Part shown: piece after piece, positions 11,401 through 23,400 of the stretch
Layout of the letters: each line of letters starts with the position of its first letter
Numbering within the stretch: the stretch's first letter is position 1
Source: Girardinichthys multiradiatus
Lineage: Eukaryota > Chordata > Actinopteri > Cyprinodontiformes > Goodeidae
Reading direction: 5' to 3'
Assembly (NCBI RefSeq): GCF_021462225.1
Contig: NC_061801.1
Span: 10,722,125 to 10,786,124 of the forward strand
Length of the DNA stretch: 64,000 nt
Position numbers and translations under genes: made by a program
Notes under the pieces: model-generated
The model's input: only the letters and a program-made list of their open reading frames with translations
What the model was told of the DNA's origin: nothing
Database searches by the model: none

Positions 11401-14400
11401 TGTAGCACAACATCAGTGCATCTTCATGGACCAGGAGGGAGCGATTAAGGTCGAGCGTGCCCTTAAACGGGTCATTGGTATTCTGCTCCCTCCGTATAGC
11501 GGGCTAAACGCTGGATTAATTGTGGCGTGTGGAAAAGAAAAGCAAAGCATAACCCCTGGACTTAAAGCAGGTGGATTGACATCGATTGCCGGGGCTGCGG
11601 CTAAGCATCACTCTCCAATTATCTGTGATTCTCTCCGCAATGAGGAGACCCTGGGAGTGCCATCTGCCTCTCCTCCACCCTGCCACTGCAAACACAAACT
11701 GGGCTTCACCTTTACACAGGGTTCCTACAGATTCTTTACATCGAAACTTCATATTTCGAGGTTTTTCTAATTAGACATAGTTTTTAGAACCATATTGGAT
11801 CCACCAGATATCAAAATCAGCCACTTTTCTTTTGATTGTCTCTGATTGGTGATTGGGAGGTCAAACACTGTAGAAACAGATTTTCTCTACTGTTCAATAA
11901 ATGCATCAAAACTAAGAACTGCCATCATTTCTTGGAGTACAAACGCATCACCTTACAATATAACTCTGATGCAGCACTTGTACAATGTTGTGGGCAAACG
12001 ATTTGATGAATAAAAGCTTATAATTATGTAATTCCTTAATTTTCTGTTGTAATCTAAACTAATACCAAGGAATCTGCAGCACCTTTTCTCTTTTCTGTGT
12101 TAAAGCCTGAGTCGATTCAAATGACAAACCAGTAAATCAGTAAAATCAACCAGTAAAAGCCTGAGTGGTGCCCCTCTCTTTACATCGTTCTAGATACTGA
12201 AAATACTTGTAGAGTGGTCAGGTTTTATTACCTTCATGGTCCACTGATCATGAAATGATGCTGAAGTTGGCTTCTGATTTAACAGTCTAGTTGAAGGCTG
12301 TTTTATGGCTTCTTTTTTTAATATCTGAACTAACTTAGCTCAGTTGCATTTTAAAATCCATGATGCCTAAATGTTTAATATCATGGTGAATTCTTTAACA
12401 GTGTTTTATCTTTTGCACCTTTTGCACCTTTAGCTGTTTCTATAAAGAACAGGCTGGTATGAGGCTACTAATTATAATAACTTTGAGGAAAAATACCATG
12501 GATTCATAATTTACACTATTTTTGTTAAGTAGTCATTTATGAATTGATTTACTTTTATTTAAACAGAAAAGCAATTATTCATAATACTGCTACAATAATA
12601 AAACACAAATCATTACAGTTATGTTGGTGAATCCTTTAGTGACCATATTACCAAACAGCCAATTTTGTCTTTCTTGCAAGTGAGAAAAAAATGTAAGTCA
12701 TATTTTAGCTTGCTGACCGGCAGTGCACAGCAACCGATGATAAATGAGTTAGTTGTGAATAATGTTGCAAGAATATTTTGATTTAATTTGCCTCAATGTG
12801 AACTGAATCAGTTTTAAGAGCAGAAATGTGAAGATTATTAAAGAAATACAAATCAACTAAAGGTTATTTAAGATCTAATATGGAAACTCTGAACATACTG
12901 AAGACTTTTTAAGGCCAAAAATTGAGATTATGTATTTTAAGAATTTTTACAGACCATTTTAAGAGCCATTGATCCAGTTTAAAATCCGTATTTAAATAGT
13001 CTAAAAAGTTAAAGAAATGTGAAATAACATTTTCAATTTGTGCATTTTTCTGTGTTCCCATCCAGAAACTCAAAAATCCAACCCACAGAAGATTCAGCTC
13101 AGCAACAAAGAACTGAACTAAACACCCAAACATGTCAGACGCCCTGCAACTGAGCGAGTCAGTGGAGATGATGACTAAACCGCAGCTTTTTGTCCCAATC
13201 AGACGCATACAGAAGCTGAAGTCAGTTGCACAGCGCCACAGCTGTGTGGCTGCTCACCGCTGGTTCTTGGCCAGCGCTGGAGCAGACCAGACCTGGCCAG
13301 ATCAAAGCTGAACACAAGCAAGCCGAGCCCAACCAGGCAGGTGGCCAAAGCTATTAGCTCCAATTCGAACCAGGAACCCTCCACACTTCTTGGCCATACG
13401 GCGGGGACGGCCGGGCGAAGGCGAAGGGGACGACGAACAGACAACAGAGGCAAAATTAAAAGAAACAGAGCGAGACGAAAAAAAGGTGAGAAAAACATGA
13501 AGCTCAGGGTCCGAAGACTTTCACCTAACAGAGAGAGCCAGCTGTTTAATAAGGCAGGGTATAAAGGACTGCAAATTTAAGACTGAACAGAAACAAAAAC
13601 ACAACAAAGAGGGAAAAAAATCTGTTTAGAGAAACATAATCTAATTGCAATCCAGAGTAAAGACAAAGCACAGTTTATAAATCAAAGGGTTCAGTTTTGG
13701 ATTTTTCTTTTATTTTGGGGAAAATTAGGCTCTAACCAGTGAGATTGGCAATGCATGCAAAATTCGATCAAATTTGCTTTCAAACGGACTGAAAAATAGA
13801 GCACATTTATTCTATTCCGGCTGTTTAGACATAAACAAGAACAGTGTTTTCTACATTTGCTTTCCTGCTTGATTTATTGCCATCCCCCTTTCCAGCAATC
13901 AATTTCTCTGTTTCAGTGGCAATCCCCCCCTCTCCACACCCCACCCCACCCGCACGGCTTTCACGCCTGTATGGGAAAAGCAGTGCTGCACCCTGCTGAT
14001 GAATTGGGGCAGTGCAGGGACGCGACGGAGAAGGAGGCAGCGGCGGCGGGTTGTTGCTTTCTTAAACAAAACCAGAGCTCAATTCCAAGACTCATCGACA
14101 CCATAGAGTGTCAGGGGCTGCATACACTCATGCTATCTTTTATTTTCATTGTGAATCCAAACTGTTAACCCTCTTTGTGCAGATTTTAGGGGGATCTCCT
14201 CTGGATTTGAGGGGGGCTTTCGTTGGAAATGAGGCATCCTTGATGGAGGTCACTTTACACGTCACATTTAATGCTGAGTGACCTCTACATTAAGCTCTCA
14301 GTGGGTGTATCCGATCTGAATGATTAATCTAATGCCTGTGGGTGAGTGCCATTTAAAGCAGGAACTGCAGCAATCTATGGGTAATTGTGCCACTTATGTG

Positions 14401-17400
14401 CAAACTGGACTAATGTTTTGTGTATCAAGCAATGCAAGACCCGATCAGAGTCGAAAGATCACGAACGTCCGTTGCTCTTTTTAGTTTCTCCCAGCAGTTT
14501 GGGGAGTCGGACCTATTCTCCGTTTTCAGAACAGTAAAATATTCTAAATCATCACAAAAGCTAATCAGTAACACAAATAAAAGGGTGCTATTAAAGCTCT
14601 TGTTCACGAAACATAAAGACACAGAAGCAGTCTGAGAAATGCAAAAATAAAAACATCATGGTTCTCCACTGTCATGTATACTTTAGTTTTGTTTGAGGGG
14701 CTCATCCCCAAAGCTCATCATGACCATTACAACCAATAAATAGTAGTTTCTAATTCAGAGCATTACTGGAAAGAATTACTGATATTTCCTTTTCAAAAAG
14801 CTTGCCAACCAGCTTATAGCTTCAAAACTGTGCTGTCTTAATAAAAGTCATGGTTTCATTTCTACATCATGACCGTCTGTTTTTCACAACCTGAAATATT
14901 TCAAAAACACCCTTATTTATCTCTTTACTGCAAGCATGAACAAGTGTAGTGGCATTCTTCAGTCAGCCAGCTGAAAAGCAGTCCACAGCAAGAGGCAAAA
15001 GAGGGGCATTACTACACCACCCTTTGCTCCATACAGTTAGAGAAAACTTTGGTCTCTCCAACATTTTATACTAGAATCTCATTAAAAGGATTTTAAACCA
15101 TAAGAAAAGTTTACTGGAAAAATGTTGCCTTTGTAGAGCAGCCATTCTTTTAAAACCTTGGTGACTCTTGGTTCCAGTGGCTAACCCATGCCTTGATAGA
15201 TGCATACCTGAGCAGAACTGGATGATATTTTGATATTAGAACTAGAGATAAACCAATCAATCAGCCAGCGATCGGCTAATTTTCTCCAGATCAGATCTGA
15301 TCGGTGGTCAATTACTTAAAAAAAAAATCCAATTTTTCTTCTTTGCTATAACTGCAGAAGAACTGAGAGTAGCCACAATTTCTGTCCTCTAAACCATCCA
15401 CCAACATCATGTACTTTAATGCAATATTTTTTTTTTTCTTCAGTAAAGATTAGGACAAATTTCCTGATGTGTAAATTTGGATAATCTTGTAATTCCTTCA
15501 TTTTCTGAGTGATTCAAAACTCCTACCTGGACCAAATAGCCTGCATTGTATTTTTCCCTCTTATGTGTTAGTATCCTTTTAATTGGAATTGATCAAAATT
15601 GGAATTTTCAAAGAAAACATAGAATCGAAATAGGCCAGAAAAAAGTTTGGTCTATACATTTCTAATTAGAAGTAGATACAGGTCCTTCTCAAAATATTAG
15701 CATATTGTGATAAAGTTCATTATTTTCCATAATGTCATGATGAAAATTTAACATTCATATATTTTAGATTCATTGCACACTAACTGAAATATTTCAGGTC
15801 TTTTATTGTCTTAATACGGATGATTTTGGCATACAGCTCATGAAAACCCAAAATTCCTATCTCACAAAATTAGCATATCATTAAAAGGGTCTCTAAACGA
15901 GCTATGAACCTCATCATCTGAATCAACGAGTTAACTCTAAACACCTGCAAAAGATTCCTGAGGCCTTTAAAACTCCCAGCCTGGTTCATCACTCAAAACC
16001 CCAATCATGGGTAAGACTGCCGACCTGACTGCTGTCCAGAAGGCCACTATTGACACCCTCAAGCAAGAGGGTAAGACACAGAAAGAAATTTCTGAACGAA
16101 TAGGCTGTTCCCAGAGTGCTGTATCAAGGCACCTCAGTAGGAAGTCTGTGGGAAGGAAAAAGTGTGGCAGAAAACGCTGCACAACGAGAAGAGGTGACCG
16201 GACCCTGAGGAAGATTGTGGAGAAGGGCCGATTCCAGACCTTGGGGGACCTGCGGAAGCAGTGGACTGAGTCTGGAGTAGAAACATCCAGAGCCACCGTG
16301 CACAGGCATGTGCAGGAAATGGGCTACAGAGAAGCAGCACTGGACTGTTGCTCAGTGGTCCAAAGTACTTTTTTCGGATGAAAGCAAATTCTGCATGTCA
16401 TTCGGAAATCAAGGTGCCAGAGTCTGGAGGAAGACTGGGGAGAAGGAAATGCCAAAATGCCAGAAGTCCAGTGTCAAGTACCCACAGTCAGTGATGGTCT
16501 GGGGTGCCGTGTCAGCTGCTGGTGTTGATCCACTGTGTTTTATCAAGGGCAGGGTCAATGCAGCTAGCTATCAGGAGATTTTGGAGCACTTCATGCTTCC
16601 ATCTGCTGAAAAGCTTTATGGAGATGAAGATTTCATTTTTCAGCACGACCTGGCACCAGCTCACAGTGCCAAAACCACTGGTAAATGGTTTACTGACCAT
16701 GGTATCACTGTGCTCAATTGGCCTGCCAACTCTCCTGACCTGAACCCCATAGAGAATCTGTGGGATATTGTGAAGAGAACGTTGAGAGACTCAAGACCCA
16801 ACACTCTGGATGAGCTAAAGGCCGCTATCGAAGCATCCTGGGCCTCCATAAGACCTCAGGAGTGCCACAGGCTGATTGCCTCCATGCCACGCCGCATTGA
16901 AGCAGTCATTTCTGCAAAAGGATTCCCGACCAAGTATTGAGTGCATAACTGTACATGATTATTTGAAGGTTGACGTTTTTTGTATTAAAAACACTTTTCT
17001 TTTATTGGTCGGATGAAATATGCTAATTTTGTGAGATAGGAATTTTTGGTTTTCATGAGCTGTATGCCAAAATCATCCGTATTAAGACAATAAAAGACCT
17101 GAAATATTTCAGTTAGTGTGCAATGAATCTAAAATATATGAATGTTAAATTTTCATCATGATATTATGGAAAATAATTAACTTTATCACAATATGCTAAT
17201 ATTTTGAGAAGGACCTGTACACCCTATAAACCCAGTGCTGTAGGAGGTCTAACAAAGCATATTCCTTTTTGACAGCCAATTGTCTGTGTGCAAAATAAAA
17301 TAAGAAGGTGAGATTTAGAGGACTACAGGACTGACATATGAAAGAAGAACAGATCCAATCATCCTCCTCTGCAGACACTTCCCAAACACAAGCCTCTGAA

Positions 17401-20400
17401 CCCGGGTGGTTAACTTTATTGGGGATTCTGTCAGCGAGGAACTCCATCATCTCTAACAAATGGAGCTCCAAAGACAGTGTGGAAAAGCTGCTGATCATAA
17501 GGACAGCATGGAAGGGTGTCTTCATTACAGTGGGACTTTGTCTTCCTCTTCAGCCGTCACGGAGGCAGAAAAGAGATTGATAGCACAGAGTTGCCTGATC
17601 TATTGGTTATTCTGAATGAAGTATGGGCATATTGGTTGCAGGCCTCTCCCACTGGCTATCATTGATTTCCACTCAGTCTTTCAGCTCCCTGTGCCCTTGT
17701 GCAAATGTCTCCTCCTTATTTTTTCCACTCCCAACTTCCTTGCTGTCCCTTATTCATCCAGCGTCTCAGATGTTTTGCCGCTATTCTAAATCTATAAAGA
17801 AATCATCCCAACTGCAACATCATTTCAAGACGAAGGGACAGGGACACAGCCAGACAGAGTGAGAGAGAAAGGGACAAGGAGGAAGAGGAGGAGGAGGGGA
17901 GGGATGGAGTGAAAGACAAAGAGGAAGTGAAAGACAGACAGAAGTGCAAAGGGTGAGACAGATGGGGGTGCAGGGAAGAATTGAAAGCGGGACAGAGCAG
18001 GAAACAGAGGGAGAGCGGGAGGTGTAATTATCTATCAGGTGTTCGGGTGTGCGTGACAGAGGAGGAAGCTCATTAGCACACTCTGTGTACACCAGTTACA
18101 CAGCCAGGCTTCTCAGGGCATTCCCCTGGCATGTGTGTGTGTGTGAGGACACTCAGGCACCTTCACCCTGACAGAAACACAGTTTGGGGCAGAGGCACCC
18201 TGAAATATCAGACAGACAACAGAATTGTGTCAAAGTTGGGATTTTCTTCAAAACTTTTAGACAAAAGATGTCAAGTTTTTTTTATTACGGTTGTATGTGA
18301 TGGATCAACATAAAATACTGCATATCTATGAAGGAAAATGTCCTTCAAAAATCTGAAAAATGTGGGATCTATTTTTATTTGGGCCTCTTTACTCTGGTAC
18401 CCCTAAATTAAATGTAATGCAACCAATTGTCTTTAGAAGTCACCTAAATAGAAAACAGAGCCAGGTTATAAAACAGCATCTACAGCTCTGAACATCTCCC
18501 AACTGCAAACCTGCCCTGACATGGGCGTCCACCACGGGTAAACAGACCCAAGGGAACTCTGTAGGAGATGCAGAGATCCAAGGCTCAGGTGGGAATTTAT
18601 CAAGTATACCACAAATCTGGCCTTCATGGAAGAGGGACAAGAAGACCACTCCACACTGCTCTCCATCCAAGTTTTTTTTATTTTTTTGCAGAGTAGGGGT
18701 AAAAACTACTGTTGTGGTAACAACATTTTTGAGGGGGGGGCATTTTGTTTTATGCAGTTGAAAATCTCGACACTTTCCAGTACTTGTTTGAGTAAGACCT
18801 ACAAAGTACAGTTAGAAACACAAGGAGATTTGAAGGTTGGCTGGCGGTTGGGGGTCTCCTAATATTTGTGTCCTTATGTTTTTATCGCTGAATATTCTTC
18901 TTTCTATTAAGATCAGGTGCACTTACAGAAGTCCTGAAAATATCCTTTCAATAGATTTTATTCAGACAACCCAAATCCCGACACAACCACCTTTCCCTTA
19001 GATCTTTACTCAACCAGATTTAACTCAATCATCTCACTGAATGGAAACGCTGTCCTCCGGTTCTTTCCTGATGTTCAGAAGGAAACCTACAGTTTCACAC
19101 CTTTTTGATAATTTCCCACATATATATCCAAGATGAAGGCAGTTTACCGGTACATGTCAAACGGCAGCCTTCACCACATTTAAACACATTTTAGAAACAT
19201 TTCTATTAAGGCTGCATTAGTACTGTCAGTAGTTTTCAGATGTGTCTTCAGGCATTCAAAAATAAATCTTTAGGGCCAACATTTTTTTCTATAAATAATT
19301 CAGTTCCAAAAAAATTCAAAACCTTTAGAATAGATTTATTTGCACATTTTTGCAAACCACATTTCAATTTCCTGACATTAGCACATTAAATCCTTTTTTC
19401 GATTTGTCCAGGTTGTCTGTTTCTATGTTGGATACAGGTTTCCTGCTCTAGGAATTCAGGAAAATTAATTTTACAACAACATGATTTACAGAATACTGAG
19501 GAGAATTTAGAAAGTCTTTCCACATTTACACCTGTTATGCCAAATTTAGGAAATAACGTGACAATTAAAATGAGGGATTACAGAGTAGTACCTGAGAAAT
19601 AAAAGCTGTGTAATTATAACCTGTTGCACAACAGTTATTAAGGTGAAATAAATGAACATATAATGCTGTGTATATAATGATGCTTAAACAGCAGTAGAAA
19701 CAAGTGAATATAAATAAAACATTGGTGTGTTTTACCTTTGAAGGTTGTTTTGGTCTGATGAAACCACTCCTACGTTAGCCACAGACAGGACCTGCTTGCT
19801 GATGTTCTGCTTGGAGGTGTTAGCAGTTGCCATGGTGATGGTTGCTGAAGTCTCATTCATACCCATGAGCTTTTCTGAAAAACATGCAAGAATATTTGTA
19901 AAAATCAAGAACCAAACCATAGAAAACTGTGAAGCAACTTCATTTTCATCTGTTTTATCTGTGAAAGATGACAAAGATCTATCAACAAGAGTAGAGATGC
20001 ACCGAGAAACTAGGCTGGTGACCCGAATCAGCAAATATTCAGTTTCATCGGCCCTGACCACCTGGTCAAAAAAAACCCCCAAAAAAACTACTATCTTTTT
20101 CAAATCATTGAATGCTGCATACAAGAGATTAACAGATCGTATTAACAACACCACTCTTCAGTATGGATGTTATTACTGAAGTACGAAGACTTTAAATGAG
20201 CCTTTTTTCAGAATCAAAGAGATGTTCAAACAAATTCGGGGGAAGCACAACAGCTAAAAGAAGCCAATTAGGATATAACTGTATTTTCTACGACATGCTG
20301 AGACATGTCTGTGGTTCATTTAAGCTGTGAGAGAGCGAGATTTTCTGCAGATAACAGGAAGGCCTAACAGTACTGTAGAGCTGCTCTGTTTTATTCTTTT

Positions 20401-23400
20401 GAGCTCTTAACCTCTGTTAGGGATCATGCTGGATTTGGAAATGTTGGCAATATTTTGGAAATCACAGAAAAGAATACAGGTCCTTCTCAAAATATTAGCA
20501 TATTGTGATAAAGTTCATTATTTTCCATAATGTCATGATGAAAATTTAACATTCATATATTTTAGATTCATTTCACACTAACTGAAATATTTCAGGTCTT
20601 TTATTGTCTTAATACGGATGATTTTGGCATACAGCTCATGAAAACCCAAAATTCCTATCTCACAAAATTAGCATATCATTAAAAGGGTCTCTAAACGAGC
20701 TATGAACCTAATCATCTGAATCAACGAGTTAACTCTAAACACCTGCAAAAGATTCCTGAGGCCTTTAAAACGCCCAGCCTGGTTCATCACTCAAAACCCC
20801 AATCATGGGTAAGACTGCCGACCTGACTGCTGTCCAGAAGGCCACTATTGACACCCTCAAGCAAGAGGGTAAGACACAGAAAGAAATTTCTGAACGAATA
20901 GGCTGTTCCCAGAGTGCTGTATCAAGGCACCTCAGTAGGAAGTCTGTGGGAAGGAAAAAGTGTGGCAGAAAACGCTGCACAACGAGAAGAGGTGACTGGA
21001 CCCTGAGGAAGATTGTGGAGAAGGGCCGATTCCAGACCTTGGGGGACCTGCGGAAGCAGTGGACTGAGTCTGGAGTAGAAACATCCAGAGCCACCGTGCA
21101 CAGGCGTGTGCAGGAAATGGGCTACAGGTGCCGCATTCCCCAGGTCAAGCCACTTTTGAACCAGAAACAGCGGCAGAAGCGCCTGACCTGGGCTACAGAG
21201 AAGCAGCACTGGACTGTTGCTCAGTGGTCCAAAGTACTTTTTTCGGATGAAAGCAAATTCTGCATGTCATTCGGAAATCAAGGTGCCAGAGTCTGGAGGA
21301 AGACTGGGGAGAAGGAAATGCCAAAATGCCAGAAGTCCAGTGTCAAGTACCTACAGTCAGTGATGGTCTGGGGTGCCGTGTCAGCTGCTGGTGTTGGTCC
21401 ACTGTGTTTTATCAAGGGCAGGGTCAATGCAGCTAGCTATCAGGAGATTTTGGAGCACTTCATGCTTCCATCTGCTGAAAAGCTTTATGGAGATGAAGAT
21501 TTCATTTTTCAGCACAACCTGGCACCTGCTCACAGTACCAAAACCACTGGTAAATGGTTTACTGACCATGGTATCACTGTGCTCAATTGGCCTGCCAACT
21601 CTCCTGACCTGAACCCCATAGAGAATCTGTGGGATATTGTGAAGAGAACGTTGAGAGACTCAAGACCCAACACTCTGGATGAGCTAAAGGCCGCTATCGA
21701 AGCATCCTGGGCCTCCATAAGACCTCAGCAGTGCCACAGGCTGATTGCCTCCATGCCACGCCGCATTGAAGCAGTCATTTCTGCAAAAGGATTCCCGACC
21801 AAGTATTGAGTGCATAACTGTACATGATTATTTGAAGGTTGACGTTTTTTGTATTAAAAACACTTTTCTTTTATTGGTCGGATGAAATATGCTAATTTTG
21901 TGAGATAGAAATTTTGAGTTTTCATGAGCTGTATGCCAAAATCATCCGTATTAAGACAATAAAAGACCTGAAATATTTCAGTTAGTGTGCAATGAATCTA
22001 AAATATATGAATGCTAAATTTTCATCATTACATTATGGAAAATAATGAACTTTATCACAATATGCTAATATTTTGAGAAGGACCTGTAGAGTATAGAGAA
22101 AAGTACATTCTCTAGAATATTCAGTTGAAGACTGTGGTTTTAGTAAAGCTAGCCATGCTAACGACAGCAATTGGTGACATAAGCTCCTAAAGACAGTTTA
22201 AAATGTGAAGAAAATCTTTTTTTGTAATGGTTTTTAAAATAACAGTCAAACCCTGTTTTACATAGGGCTGATAGTGGAAAAAAATACTGAGCCTGACATT
22301 TTTTCCATGACTAGACGATGGACATGAGGTGGGGGTGGGTGTGGCTATGTATTCAACACACTTTAAACACATAACATATCATATTATATGAAAATAACCC
22401 TTTGAACCTTTAAATCCTTTAAACCATGGGCGGTTTATGGTCTTGTGGGCTCCTGGGGCCAGATGTAGAAGAAGCCTTTCATGTATAACCCTGGTCATTC
22501 ATACATTTTCATGAAAGAGGGACGAGAATATGCTTCCCCAGGAGAACATTCTTAAAAATAGACCCTTAAATGACAGATTCTGATGAATTTTGAAGATGTA
22601 AATGGACAACATTCAGACTCAATGTGAGCCTATACATTAGATTCTCTGGGCAGAGCCCGAGGCTTCAGGGCCCTCTGAGCTCCTAGTGCCATGGTTCAGC
22701 AGTCCATCCGTGCTTTTAACTAGTCACTTCACTGCCTACCTATAGTGTTTTCACAACAACAGCTACTAAAGCTGTAAAATCAGCAGACGTAATTCACTTC
22801 TTTGACAAGAGTGGCTAAAATGACAGTAACAGAAACATGAAATCAATCATGAATATGTACCATGAACATTAATGACACTTATAATGGTCATTTGGTTTTT
22901 GTATTGTGGGGATCCCAAACAGTGTGAGCTCTTAACTTTTTTTGGAATCCTGGTCATACAATCGGACCACTACATTAAAGTCTATTCACACCATCTGTGG
23001 CTTCCTCGACGATGAGTGAAAACATGCCACTCTTTAGCTTTTCAGACAGAGTTATCTTTAAAACTCTGGTGAGGTACCATGTGTGATTTATTTTATATGT
23101 TCTGGCTGAGCTGTGGTCCAGGGGCCTCATGTGTGAAAGACTACGCAGCTTTCATACTAAAGGTTTGCGGTAGGGAGAAATTCTCAAACATGCGGCGCAC
23201 AAAAAAATTCAGATGTGCGAAACGGCGTGGAGACATGTCACCACACACGTAGCCTTCATACATCCCAATTTGCGGTGGATTGGACGTAGCTGCGTGTTGC
23301 ACTTGGACCGCCCGGTCCCTGCCCCTAAATACAAATGCAAAGTAGTATAAATAGCCAGAAGTCACCCTTCACATGTCAAAATAACCATGGCAATGCTGCT

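Larger units (their letters stand above)
8444..19735 (-). other. ap3b1 last intron (11.3 kb)
   Basis: Contains, from low to high coordinate: a SINE, a decayed Tc1 copy (8.8-9.85 kb), a moderately GC-rich stretch without repeats (10.1-10.9 kb), candidate conserved non-coding segments near 11.4-11.76 and 14.17-14.4 kb, an AT-rich repeat-family piece (15.24-15.66 kb), a Tc1-like element (15.68-17.22 kb), a purine-rich tract (17.8-18.0 kb) and a Tc1 fragment (18.25-18.69 kb). No exon was found in it. Confidence 0.7.

Noticed and set aside
11426..11770. Forward 114-codon open frame
   Set aside because: No similarity recognised, no splice or promoter context, and it sits inside an ap3b1 intron. 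More likely non-coding DNA of balanced composition.
13199..13580. Overlapping open frames on both strands near 13.2-13.6 kb
   Set aside because: Biased Arg/Leu composition from a GC-rich patch. Frames on both strands are equally open, so neither is supported.
17820..18092. Minus-strand Leu/Pro/Ser-rich frame
   Set aside because: It is the complement of the purine-rich tract, not a protein.
19745..20179. Forward 144-codon frame overlapping exon 20
   Set aside because: It is the antisense shadow of the real minus-strand exon plus adjacent intron.
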